From assembly GCA_049334165.1 (NCBI GenBank), contig JBEGHD010000001.1: a stretch of DNA of 64,000 nucleotides. The stretch is one strand, 5' to 3'. The notes under the pieces are model-generated. The model did not search any database, had not been told where the DNA came from, and saw nothing but the letters and a program-made list of their open reading frames with translations. Positions within the stretch are counted from its first letter, which is position 1. Every line of letters begins with the position of its first letter. Made by a program: the position numbers and the translations under genes. Below are positions 1-8,210 of this stretch, one piece after another. This stretch comes from JBEGHD01 sp049334165. Lineage in GTDB: Bacteria > Bacteroidota > Bacteroidia > Flavobacteriales_D > Sanyastnellaceae.

Positions 1-1
1 T

Positions 2-3000
2 CAGGGAGAAGTGTTCTTGCATGAAGGTGGAGTTGATCCACTTGACGCCTCAGGAAACCTTCTTCTAAGTATTCCGGACAATGTTAATTCAGTTGGACTT
101 GTTCTTTCCATTAGCGACAATGGTGGATCTGCCTACTCCGGTTTCGACAACTTCAAAGTAGAGGGAACAGAACCGAATTCTATTGTATCGGCATCGAACA
201 ACTTCTACACTGCATCTGAAAGCAATAACAACTACGCCATTCCATTAAATGTGATTGCTCCGGATGACGTGAACGATATTGACGTTACGATTGCTTACCA
301 GTCTGGAAATCAGGATTTAATTGATGGCTTTGTTACGACAACTGTCACAATTCCCGCAGGTGCTACTTCAGGAACTTTCTCTTTACCAAGAGCCCAAGAC
401 GGAATTTGTACAGGAACTCAGGAAGTAGTTCTCGAGATCACAGCCGTGACTGGTGGAAACAACGCACAGATCGGAACGCCTGCATCGTTCACTGTGAGCT
501 TTACTGATAACCAAACGACTTACTCGACTGTTACGAGTGACAATTTCGAGAGTGGAACACTCAGTGGTTGGGTAAACACCGATAATTTCACTGCATCCAC
601 TGTTGATGCTATCACGGGCAGCTACTCTCTCAGACATAGTGCAGTTGATATCAACGGAGGCTACAAACACACTTCAAAAACCATTTCGGCTGAACTGGAA
701 AGCCGTAAAACCATTTGGCAAGCGAATCTTCGCAGAACTTTTAGTGTTCCGGGAACTTCATTTGACAATTGGATTTTTTACGCACTTGCTTCCAGTGAGT
801 CAAATCCCTTCGTAGTAGGCGCTCAGGGCTACGTGGTTGGAGTTAACTTTGATGCTTCAAACGATAGCTTGAAGTTGATCCGTTTCGATAATGGACTGCT
901 CGATGATTCAAATTTTGTGGAACTCGCCACAGCTGATTTCACATTCGAAGACAACAATACAGTAGGTGTCAGAGTCGTTCGCGATGACTCTGGAAACTGG
1001 AGCCTGGAATACAAAGCTGGAGGTGGATTTAGCAACATGGACAATGCTGGAAGTGCCACGGATAACACTTACGTAAATGCTACCTACACTTCTTTCGGTG
1101 GTGAAATCGGCAGTAGTAATCAAAAGGGTAAAATGCATTTCGACAACCTACTCATAACTCAGGAGTCTTGCTCTGCGACTTACTACACTGTAGCCAGCGG
1201 TAACTCTGACGACCCGATTTGGTCGACAGAACAAAACGCTGGTCCTGGTGAAGGATTTATTGTCAGCTACACTTCAAACAACCGACTAACGGTTCAGGAT
1301 GGACACACACTCACACTCACTGGAGAAGTGAAAGCCCTGGATTTCACTATTGATTCCTCAGGAATAGTTGAACTGAATGCAAATGAGTTGAGTATTTACA
1401 AAGATTTCATCATTGAAGGAAATTTAGATGGAACAACAGGAACCCTGAGCTTTAAGGGAAATGGTGAGCAGAACATTCTTATAGTCAATTCACCAATCCG
1501 GGTTCAAAATTTCAAACTCCAAAACAATGGTCCCAAGGTAGAAATTCAGACAGGAGTGGTAGAAGTAACCGGACTCCTTATGCCTGTAGCAGGTACGTTG
1601 GTAACAGGTTCGAACCCAGCCCGCCTGGTATTGATTTCGAATGCCAGCGGAACAGCAGCTGTTGGTGAGTTCAACGCAGCTGCAGAAGTTCAGGGAAATG
1701 TGCGCGCCCAGCGTTACATCCCAGCATCAGCAACAGGCTGGATCAATGTTAGCTCGATCCTCGAAGAGGTAACGGTAGAACAATGGGATGACGACATACT
1801 CACCACAGGATACCCAGGTTCGGATCACCCGCTGAACCAATTCACTAATATTGCTGGGCATGACGAAACGATCAACGCAGCAGTTGACGAACGTTACGTG
1901 AACATTACGTCTAACTCAACCAACCTCCCTGTAACCTCCGGGTACTTCATTTATTTGCTGGGTGGTGCTCAAAACATCGAAGTTGAAGGTGAAATCGCCA
2001 GGGATAACATTACCAAAAACGTAACTTTCAGTGGATATTTCGGACCGGCAACAGACGGCTTCAACCTTGTTGCAAACCCATACCCTTCGCCAATCGACTG
2101 GGAAGAGGTTTACGATGCATCAACTGGTGTAAATCCAACGATGTACATCTATAGCGCACAGCAAGGTAACTATGTGAGTTACAATGCAATGACCAATGGA
2201 GGTACTGCAAGCAACATCATCCCTTCGGGACAGTCATTCTTTGTAAAACTTAATGGAGGCTCTGGTACATTGAATTTTTCCGAGAATCAAAAAGTTGGTC
2301 CTTACGATGAATTCCAGCGTTCGAATGAAAACATGAAACCAACAGTGCAGCTGAAAATTGCCGGAAACGGAGAAATTGCCGGCTACACTCACGTGACACT
2401 CGATGACGAAGCGACTTTCAACTACGATGATGTAGATGGATTCCAGCTCAGATCTGCTAATAAGAATGCCCCGGAGATTTCTACACTATCGCAGGAAGAG
2501 GAATACAATCTCAGTTTCAACTCTGTGCCAACTGACGAAGGTGCGGTAGCAATTCCTGTAAATCTGGACATTCCTGTTGCCGGAACTTACACACTCGAAG
2601 TAAGTGATCTCATCAACTTCCCTTCTTCTTCATGCCTCAGCATCGAAGATTTGGAAACCGGTGAAGTGTCTCCTGTAGAATTGGGTGAAACGTTTGATGT
2701 GGTAACACAACAAGATTCGATCAACGAAGTACGCTTCATGCTTCACATTACATCGCTTAATAGTGGGAAGTCGGACGTGACTTGCTTTAATGGATCCGAT
2801 GGCTGGGTAGCAGCTCGTGGAGCAGGCAATGGTCCGTGGACCTACACCTGGTACAACGAAATGGGTGGAGTGATTGCGTATGAAGAAAACATCTCAGTAA
2901 CTAGCCAGGTTGATGATCTCGCCTTTGGAACTTACTATGTGGAAGTGGAAGACGAAAATTCACTTTGCGGAACACTCACCAAAGTAATCGAGATCAACGA

Positions 3001-3775
3001 GCCGATGCCGGAGGAGTTGAGCCTTTCGTCTCAATCTGCTACTTGCAACAATGAAGACGGAGAGATCGTGATTGGCGTTGAGAACGCAAATGCAATTGAA
3101 TACAGCATAACTGGTAACAACGGCTCTGAGTTTAGCAGTTCTGTTGAAGGGGACTCATCAATCATTCCTTTGCTACAAGGAGACGTTTACACTGTAAACA
3201 TTTCTACGGCTTGTAACACGTTCGAACAAATGACTGTGGATCTCACTGACGAAAATGCGGTGACTGCAGCAATCGACATTGAAAACGATGTTGTGGAAAT
3301 GCAGGATGGAATTGCAGAAGTGCAGTTCTCACACAACTCAGAAAATGCTACCAGCGTTGCTTGGAACTTTGGAAACGGAGAGACCTCAGAAATGAATAAT
3401 CCGATCCACACGTTCACTGAAGTTGGTGAGTATGAAATCACCCTCACTGCACAGAACGAGATTTGTGACAACACAGACACTCGCACTATCACTGTGGAAG
3501 AAAGTGTGTCTGTAGGTGACGACTTCGACCCATCAGAAGAAATTACGATGACCGCGCTTCGCGAGCGTGTACAACTCGAATTTGGCAATGCTCGCCTTGA
3601 GCAGCCGATTGTAGAGGTTTACAACACCGCAGGCCAATTGGTCATCTCTAAAAAGCTATCTAATGTCAATGGCGATATCATTCTAATTGAGACAGCCGGA
3701 CTGCGTCAGGGAATTTATTCGCTGACCATTCTGGAAAATGATTCCCGAGTTTTCTCGGAACAATTCGTCAGATAA
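2..3775 (+). CDS. Giant secreted adhesin-like protein with T9SS type A sorting domain (5' partial)
   Basis: The frame is open at the left edge (Q-G-E precedes a GTG at position 11), so the N-terminus lies outside the window and the GTG is unlikely to be the true start. About 1257 residues are visible. A Calx-beta-like segment (about residues 55-165) is followed by a LamG-like beta-sandwich (about 175-390) and a long beta-rich stretch. A SprB-like repeat begins near VTCFNGSDGWVAARG. A PKD domain (WNFGNGETSEMNNPIHTF) lies near residue 1130. The last roughly 75 residues have the shape of a type A T9SS sorting domain (VEVYNTAGQLV, then GLRQGIYSLTI). The protein is therefore expected to cross the outer membrane through the type IX system and be anchored or released at the surface. 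The adhesion role is inferred. A strong terminator follows 22 bases after the stop. Confidence 0.88.
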   Translation, partial: QGEVFLHEGGVDPLDASGNLLLSIPDNVNSVGLVLSISDNGGSAYSGFDNFKVEGTEPNSIVSASNNFYTASESNNNYAIPLNVIAPDDVNDIDVTIAYQSGNQDLIDGFVTTTVTIPAGATSGTFSLPRAQDGICTGTQEVVLEITAVTGGNNAQIGTPASFTVSFTDNQTTYSTVTSDNFESGTLSGWVNTDNFTASTVDAITGSYSLRHSAVDINGGYKHTSKTISAELESRKTIWQANLRRTFSVPGTSFDNWIFYALASSESNPFVVGAQGYVVGVNFDASNDSLKLIRFDNGLLDDSNFVELATADFTFEDNNTVGVRVVRDDSGNWSLEYKAGGGFSNMDNAGSATDNTYVNATYTSFGGEIGSSNQKGKMHFDNLLITQESCSATYYTVASGNSDDPIWSTEQNAGPGEGFIVSYTSNNRLTVQDGHTLTLTGEVKALDFTIDSSGIVELNANELSIYKDFIIEGNLDGTTGTLSFKGNGEQNILIVNSPIRVQNFKLQNNGPKVEIQTGVVEVTGLLMPVAGTLVTGSNPARLVLISNASGTAAVGEFNAAAEVQGNVRAQRYIPASATGWINVSSILEEVTVEQWDDDILTTGYPGSDHPLNQFTNIAGHDETINAAVDERYVNITSNSTNLPVTSGYFIYLLGGAQNIEVEGEIARDNITKNVTFSGYFGPATDGFNLVANPYPSPIDWEEVYDASTGVNPTMYIYSAQQGNYVSYNAMTNGGTASNIIPSGQSFFVKLNGGSGTLNFSENQKVGPYDEFQRSNENMKPTVQLKIAGNGEIAGYTHVTLDDEATFNYDDVDGFQLRSANKNAPEISTLSQEEEYNLSFNSVPTDEGAVAIPVNLDIPVAGTYTLEVSDLINFPSSSCLSIEDLETGEVSPVELGETFDVVTQQDSINEVRFMLHITSLNSGKSDVTCFNGSDGWVAARGAGNGPWTYTWYNEMGGVIAYEENISVTSQVDDLAFGTYYVEVEDENSLCGTLTKVIEINEPMPEELSLSSQSATCNNEDGEIVIGVENANAIEYSITGNNGSEFSSSVEGDSSIIPLLQGDVYTVNISTACNTFEQMTVDLTDENAVTAAIDIENDVVEMQDGIAEVQFSHNSENATSVAWNFGNGETSEMNNPIHTFTEVGEYEITLTAQNEICDNTDTRTITVEESVSVGDDFDPSEEITMTALRERVQLEFGNARLEQPIVEVYNTAGQLVISKKLSNVNGDIILIETAGLRQGIYSLTILENDSRVFSEQFVR

Positions 3776-3796
3776 CAGATAGGTTATCGGAAAAAG

Positions 3797-3828
3797 AAAC
3801 CCCTGCGGAATGCCGTGGGGGTTTTTTT
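3797..3828 (+). terminator. Rho-independent terminator of the giant surface protein gene
   Basis: Arms 3797-3808 (AAACCCCTGCGG) and 3813-3824 (CCGTGGGGGTTT) pair over 12 positions with two G-T wobbles around an AATG loop. A run of seven T follows, starting at 3822. It ends the transcript of the upstream gene. Confidence 0.9.
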
Positions 3829-3853
3829 ATATTCACGGTAAAGGAATCTTATC

Positions 3854-4177
3854 ATGCTTCGAATTTCAATTCTCTTTCTGTCCCTTTTGGTACTCAGCAA
3901 CTTTTCGAATGCCCAAAACCCAAGTCAATCAAACTTTAAAAAGTGGAGCGACTGGCAAACCGAAACAGTCTCAAGTTCTGACGGCTCGAGAAAAGTAATC
4001 AAACATCGAAAGAGATATTTCAGAGAAGAGGACGTTTGGTTGAGAGTCGAAATAATTCGTAACTACAATGAATGTGGCAAACTAATTCACATGTCGAAAA
4101 CACGCTGGAAAATGAAGTGCTTTGCTACTGATGCAAAAACCGTTTACAATTGGAATTTTGAGAGGAAGTGCGGGTGA
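3854..4177 (+). CDS. Small secreted protein of unknown function
   Basis: This 107-residue protein has a clear signal peptide (MLRISILFLSLLVLSNFSNAQ) with predicted cleavage after the Ala-Gln region. The mature part of about 85 residues is basic, rich in Lys, Arg and Trp, and has three Cys (CGK, KCFA, RKCG), compatible with a disulfide in the periplasm or outside. I do not recognise a family. It starts 26 bases after the terminator and is followed after 41 bases by another orphan gene. Base composition is somewhat AT-richer than the housekeeping genes further right. Confidence 0.6.
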   Translation: MLRISILFLSLLVLSNFSNAQNPSQSNFKKWSDWQTETVSSSDGSRKVIKHRKRYFREEDVWLRVEIIRNYNECGKLIHMSKTRWKMKCFATDAKTVYNWNFERKCG

Positions 4178-4218
4178 TCGACCACAACCAAACCGCTGGC
4201 AAACAATGAGAACAGACC

Positions 4219-4743
4219 ATGAAGAATCTTAGTAAGTTCACTCAGTATTTTTTAGGATTTGGCCTAGTCCTCATCATTTACGGATATGTTAGTCGCATAG
4301 TCGGACTCTACTTTTTCTGGGAAAGTAAATCTGTTGGATGGGGGTTAATTTTAATAGGGCTTATTGGACTATTGTCTGACAGGGTAAGAGTTAAAAGAAA
4401 GATAGACAAGAATTCAGTTCTCGAGAAAATTGGAATTGGACTAATCGTTTTCATAATACTCATTCAAACTATCCTCATTACTACCTTACCGTTTTCAGAA
4501 GCTTATTCAGTCTCTAAGAAATTTTTGACTGAGAATCAACAAGTCACTGACGAAGTCGGAAAAGTTGAAGGGTTTGGAATTATTCCTAGAGGTGCTATAG
4601 GAAAGTCAACGGACTCGGAAGGAACTTATGGTGCTGCAACCCTAAACCTGACAGTCAAGGGACAAAAGAAATACAAGGATGTCACTGTCTACGTGTTCAA
4701 GTACACTGATGAACCAAACTGGATTGTTGAAGAAATCGACTGA
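4219..4743 (+). CDS. Membrane protein with C-terminal Coa1/Tim21-like domain (tentative)
   Basis: The 174-residue product has three hydrophobic segments: about 10-32, a short one about 40-53, and 71-92. A soluble C-terminal part of about 80 residues follows. The order in that part, a helix ending FLTENQQV, a Gly-rich turn, then strands with AATLNLTVKGQKKYKDV and a final W-I-V, resembles small Coa1/Tim21-type domains found behind a transmembrane helix. This is a shape comparison by eye, not a confirmed match. The gene is AT-rich relative to its neighbours and may be accessory. No promoter motif was recognised upstream. Confidence 0.55.
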   Translation: MKNLSKFTQYFLGFGLVLIIYGYVSRIVGLYFFWESKSVGWGLILIGLIGLLSDRVRVKRKIDKNSVLEKIGIGLIVFIILIQTILITTLPFSEAYSVSKKFLTENQQVTDEVGKVEGFGIIPRGAIGKSTDSEGTYGAATLNLTVKGQKKYKDVTVYVFKYTDEPNWIVEEID

Positions 4744-4837
4744 TAAAGTTTAGCTTAATACAAGAATGCAGAAAGCCACCTAAACCATTTTTCATTAACT
4801 TGAAAATTCAATTTAGAATTGAAAATATGCCCCCTCT

Positions 4838-4860
4838 GGTGCGCGCTTCCAACGCGTACC
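4838..4860. repeat. GC-rich hairpin repeat in intergenic space
   Basis: Arms 4838-4845 (GGTGCGCG) and 4853-4860 (CGCGTACC) pair over 8 bases with one G-T wobble, around a CTTCCAA loop, in an otherwise AT-rich 200-base gap. No T-run follows on either strand, so it is not a simple terminator. It looks like a dispersed intergenic hairpin. Just before it, TTCAATT at 4807-4813 and AATTGAA at 4817-4823 form a second small inverted repeat. Confidence 0.4.
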
Positions 4861-4943
4861 TCCTCATCCTCAAAAAGCTTATCTTCCCTGTATCAACTCT
4901 AACCTCCAGCGAAACACTTCGCCCGGGCCTCAATCAAAATAGG

Positions 4944-6053
4944 TTATTGTCCTGGCATGCTTTCAAGCAGTGAAAATCCCAAAGCGCTGATGCGTCCCGC
5001 ATGTTCATGGCCCGATGAAATATTGGTCAAAACCACTACTGCTTTTTTGCTTTCCAGATTGAGGACAAGCATTGAGCGATAACCGCCTGTTCCGCCACTG
5101 TGCCAGTACAGTTGTTTTGAGTCTTGCTTGCGAATGAACCAGCCGAGGGCCATATCCCGCTCTTCACTTTCGGTGAAGGTTTTCTGTTGCTGAAATTTCA
5201 TGGCTTTGTTATTGGGATCAAAGTTGGCCTGTGCAAAACGGGCCAGGTCACCAGCTGTAGAAACTATAGCTCCAGCTCCAGGGATAGCGCCCAGATCCCA
5301 GTTCGTTGCGGGCTTTCCACGCTTGGTTAAACCCGGAACGAGATCATCAGCAACCAGTGCTCTTCGGGTTGTTGACTGGTGCATCTCCAGGGGACCAAAA
5401 ATTCGTTCCTGAAGCATTTCTTCATAGCTCCTTCCCTCAATCTGCGTTAAGGTGTAGCCAAGGATTCCCGGCCCGATATTGGAGTACTGCCATGAGCTTT
5501 CCGATTCATCTTCAATTTCCATTTCGTTGCTCATATAATCCCGCAACTTGTCCTCGTCAAAATCTTTATAGGGATTATCCATGTGCCAAAGCGATTCCCA
5601 AACAAAGCCGGAGGGAATTCGAGGTAAGCCAGAAGTGTGATTCGACAATTGTTTGAAGGTAATATCGAGGCTGTCGTGGAGTGGAAAATCCAGGTAGTCC
5701 CGGATAGGCTGATCGATCTGTAGTTTGTTTTCGATTGCCAAATCAGCAAGCAAGGCAGACGTAAAGACTTTAGACAGTGACCCAATTTCAAATGCGTTGC
5801 TCTCATTATCGATGGTAATCAGCGTGTCGTTGCTCCTTTCGGCCCCGTAAAAAGTAACGGTACCATCATCAACAAAAGCGATTGAAAATTGAGTCTGACT
5901 AGGAAAGTAGCCGAGGGCTTGAGCGATGCTATCCACCTGACTATTGGATACCCCGGGGCGCAGCTCGAGATTATTTACAGCTTTGTCGAGATTGCTCACG
6001 CTACCACATGCAGTGAACAGGGCTAAGAGTATCAGTGGAAATAGTCTTTTCAT
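4944..6053 (-). CDS. Beta-lactamase-fold serine hydrolase, lipoprotein
   Basis: The 369-residue protein begins with a lipoprotein signal (MKRLFPLILLALFTAC), placing it in the cell envelope. It carries the three motifs of the class C beta-lactamase/DD-peptidase/esterase family (PF00144): SLSK with nucleophile Ser92 and Lys95, the Y-x-N motif YSN at 190-192, and HSG at 318-320 in place of KTG. Length matches the family. Members range from D-aminopeptidases and esterases to beta-lactamases. The HSG variant is common in esterase-like and uncharacterised members, so the substrate cannot be assigned. It is a single-gene unit, divergent from the DinB-like gene to the right. Confidence 0.9.
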   Translation of the reverse strand: MKRLFPLILLALFTACGSVSNLDKAVNNLELRPGVSNSQVDSIAQALGYFPSQTQFSIAFVDDGTVTFYGAERSNDTLITIDNESNAFEIGSLSKVFTSALLADLAIENKLQIDQPIRDYLDFPLHDSLDITFKQLSNHTSGLPRIPSGFVWESLWHMDNPYKDFDEDKLRDYMSNEMEIEDESESSWQYSNIGPGILGYTLTQIEGRSYEEMLQERIFGPLEMHQSTTRRALVADDLVPGLTKRGKPATNWDLGAIPGAGAIVSTAGDLARFAQANFDPNNKAMKFQQQKTFTESEERDMALGWFIRKQDSKQLYWHSGGTGGYRSMLVLNLESKKAVVVLTNISSGHEHAGRISALGFSLLESMPGQ

Positions 6054-6342
6054 TTCTTTTATTTCAAACTTCTTTCTGTCAAATTTCTATCTGGCAGAAC
6101 ATCTATACATCAGCGCTCTTGTGCAACTATTAAACGCTGCATTGCTGCTGTTTTCTCTATCATCAAGATTTCTCATTGAATTATTAGATGTACAGCATAA
6201 ATTTAGTTTGTGCCGATTTCTAAAAAAATGACAGTCATCACCCGAACTAGTACCTTCTGTCATATTAGCGAGCGTTATGAAAGCGTACCTCTCAATTCTC
6301 AAAAAACTTAACTTTTCACCCTCAATCCCAAACCCTCAAAAA

Positions 6343-6915
6343 ATGCTTCGAGTCGCACTTCTACTTTTAACCCTTTTCACCATGACGAATCTCTCAGCGC
6401 AGGAAAGTGATATTCCCTATCACACGATCCCCGATTATCCGAATGAGTACAATGCAGGAACTGTAGCAGCGCGAATGGTTGACGGACTTGGTTTCCGCTA
6501 CTACTGGGCAACCGAGGGTTTGCGACCTGAAGACATTCAGTTTAGCCCTTCTGAGGAGAGCCGAAGCGTGCAACTCACCATCGATCACATCTACGGCATG
6601 ACTCTGATGCTTGCCAGTGTGGTGAATCAATCGCCCCGGGAGATGGAAGAGAAAATGTCGTTTGAAGAAAAGCGAGAAAAAACGCTCCGAACTCTTTTTG
6701 ACATCAGCAATGCGCTGAGAGAAATGGATGCAAACGATCTCGAGAAGCTCGTAATGAAACGCGGTGATCGTGAAATTCCGTTTTGGAACATGATCAACGG
6801 ACCCATTGCCGACTGCCTGTGGCACTGCGGACAAATTGTTTCCTACCGCAGACTTTCGGGAAATCCGTTTAATTCGAATGTGAGTCTATTTGATGGGGCG
6901 GTGAACGGAGATTGA
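6343..6915 (+). CDS. Exported DinB-family protein
   Basis: I chose the ATG at 6343 (190 residues) because a signal peptide, MLRVALLLLTLFTMTNLSAQ, follows immediately. An in-frame ATG at 6277 would add 22 residues in front of the signal. The mature part looks like a DinB/YfiT-type four-helix bundle. It has the helix with ESRSVQLTIDHIYGM and the C-terminal signature WHCGQIVSYRRLSGNP, which corresponds to the H-x-GQ-xx-(x)RR-xx-G ending of that family. One usual metal-ligand His appears to be Asp in the final helix (ADCLWHCGQ). DinB-like proteins are often metal-dependent thiol transferases or hydrolases and are generally cytoplasmic, so the signal peptide is unusual. Substrate unknown. Confidence 0.8.
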   Translation: MLRVALLLLTLFTMTNLSAQESDIPYHTIPDYPNEYNAGTVAARMVDGLGFRYYWATEGLRPEDIQFSPSEESRSVQLTIDHIYGMTLMLASVVNQSPREMEEKMSFEEKREKTLRTLFDISNALREMDANDLEKLVMKRGDREIPFWNMINGPIADCLWHCGQIVSYRRLSGNPFNSNVSLFDGAVNGD

Positions 6916-6990
6916 GGAGGCTCGAGCAATTGGGTTTTAGGTGACTGAGAACGATTGAGGTTACTTGCACAGGTCCTGACACTGAAACAA

Positions 6991-7016
6991 CCCTGAAACA
7001 AGTTCAGGGTGACGTC
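6991..7016 (+). repeat. CTGAA/TTCAG dispersed inverted repeat
   Basis: CCCTGAA at 6991-6997 and TTCAGGG at 7003-7009 form a perfect 7-bp stem around ACAAG, followed by TGACG at 7010-7014. The same layout (ACTGAA, 5-base loop, TTCAG, then TGACA) recurs at 40353-40375 inside the tsf terminator. A partial copy, AGTTCAGGACGACTG, lies at 7027-7041. Confidence 0.6.
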
Positions 7017-7221
7017 TTCAGCGTGACAGTTCAGGACGACTGTCTTCGTTTTGACGATTATTGTAAGGTGGAGATAAAGTTGTTGGGCTAGCTGGAATTC
7101 ACTCCTTCGTTGGTGCTTTAAGGTTCTCGTAAAGCCGCAAGATTTTCTTTCAGCTACGATGATTCTCGTGAATAATCCAAAGCTTCAGCGGAGGATTGCT
7201 AAGCCACGAAGAGCGCAAAGT

Positions 7222-7584
7222 ACGACTCCGCTGGGGTCGTTAAATAATCGCTCAAAACCTTTTACCTACAAATATTCGTTGCCGCTGGCATCGGCTCACA
7301 GGCAAGACAAGGAACCAGCAAGCAGTCAGGTAGGGATGAGATTATGGCAACATTTGGCAAATTCGACATTGCAACCCTCGGTTGAAACCAGGGGAAAAGA
7401 TTGTGATCTTGCAAAGCGGAACCCAGCAGGTTCCAATATTTGTAGCAAACAGTTTGTGAATTTAATCCCGACCCCGGAGTGGGTCGAATCTTTTTGACCT
7501 CCTAAGGACAACGAAAAGCTCCAGAGGAGCGACATTGTGGTAAAATGATATCTGTATGGATATGAGAACAAGTCCCAGAGGGAC
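7222..7584. repeat. Cluster of seven compact stem-loops with 3-5 base loops
   Basis: Seven hairpins lie within 363 bases. They are 7222-7229/7233-7240, TGCC/GGCA at 7280-7283/7287-7290, CAACC/GGTTG at 7372-7376/7380-7384, GGAACC/GGTTCC at 7418-7423/7429-7434, CGACCC/GGGTCG at 7469-7474/7481-7486, GCTCC/GGAGC at 7518-7522/7526-7530, and GTCCC/GGGAC at 7572-7576/7580-7584. The stems differ but stay paired, and loops are AGC, AGA or GAG when read in one orientation. Flanks recur: GACATTGTGGT and GACATTTTGGT after the last two, and AATATTTGTAG after the fourth and, on the minus strand, the second. Confidence 0.7.
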
Positions 7585-7659
7585 GACATTTTGGTTCTCG
7601 CAGAAATGCATTTTCACCGACATTTGCCTTGTCAAAAAACTTTAAGCTGATTGACCAAA

Positions 7660-8118
7660 ATGAAATCATCTGAATTAAAAATTGCGCTCTGCGAAAAGCT
7701 CCACGAGGAGCTCGATCAGAAAATTGAAGCAGCACGACAGGACGTGGAGTCAAACCGAGAATCGCGCGACACGGCCACAAAAAGCACTGCTGGTGACAAA
7801 CACGAAACCAGCAGGGCGCAGATGCAAACCGCTCTCGAAAACAGCGAAGCCCAGCTCAACAAAACTATCGCACTCAAAAACCAACTGAATAAAATCGATC
7901 CAAAGAAAAAACTGTCTGAAGTAGAATTTGGCAGCCTGATCAACTCTGAGCGCGGCACCTTTTTCGTTTCCATTCCCTTCGGAAAAGTAGAAATTGACGG
8001 CACAACAATTTTTGTGATTTCTCCTGCAGCACCTCTCGCTCAGGCCATGATCGGCAAAAAGTCTGGCGAAGCAGCGAACTTTCAGGGAAGTGATTTTAAA
8101 ATCTTGGAGGTACTGTAG
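7660..8118 (+). CDS. GreA/GreB-like protein with N-terminal coiled coil
   Basis: The first ATG is at 7660 (152 residues); an in-frame TTG at 7651 would add three residues and is less likely. Residues about 1-85 are a charged helical hairpin containing DKHETSRAQMQ, a signature also seen in Gre-type transcript cleavage factors. Residues about 90-150 form a small beta domain (FFVSIPFGKVEIDG, ISPAAPLAQAMIGKKSGE) like the FKBP-type C-terminal domain of GreA. Proteins of this type in Bacteroidota are often labelled 3-oxoacyl-ACP synthase, but nothing here resembles that enzyme. A role at RNA polymerase is inferred. It is preceded by the repeat-rich region and followed after 92 bases by the crotonase gene. 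Confidence 0.75.
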   Translation: MKSSELKIALCEKLHEELDQKIEAARQDVESNRESRDTATKSTAGDKHETSRAQMQTALENSEAQLNKTIALKNQLNKIDPKKKLSEVEFGSLINSERGTFFVSIPFGKVEIDGTTIFVISPAAPLAQAMIGKKSGEAANFQGSDFKILEVL

Positions 8119-8171
8119 TCCACTGGTTTTAGGACTCTCCCGATCGGACTTTTATCCTCTCATTTTTCGGC

Positions 8172-8179
8172 TAACTTTG
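8172..8179 (+). promoter_or_regulatory. Bacteroidota-type -7 box upstream of the crotonase gene
   Basis: TAACTTTG at 8172-8179 matches the TAnnTTTG consensus exactly. No clear TTG was seen at the usual -33 distance. The predicted transcript start is near 8186, giving a leader of about 25 bases before the ATG at 8211. Confidence 0.55.
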
Positions 8180-8210
8180 CACGACTGCAAATTTTGAAAA
8201 ACAGGGACCT

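Larger units (their letters stand above)
6916..7659. other. 744-base gene-free region rich in small hairpin repeats
   Basis: No convincing gene was found here. The longest open frame (7159-7497) has no family resemblance and overlaps several hairpins. The region contains a CTGAA/TTCAG inverted repeat at 6991-7009. A phrase of the GCCACGAAGAGCGCAAAG kind lies at 7203-7220. A string of compact stem-loops occupies 7222-7584 and is described separately. It looks like a landing zone for dispersed intergenic repeats of the sort seen in many Bacteroidota. Confidence 0.6.

Noticed and set aside
4838..4860. GC-rich hairpin as a terminator for the orphan membrane protein gene
   Set aside because: No T-run follows on either strand, and it lies 95 bases after the stop.
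7159..7497. 112-codon open frame in the repeat region
   Set aside because: It runs through five of the hairpins, has no motif, and repetitive GC-rich elements explain the lack of stops.
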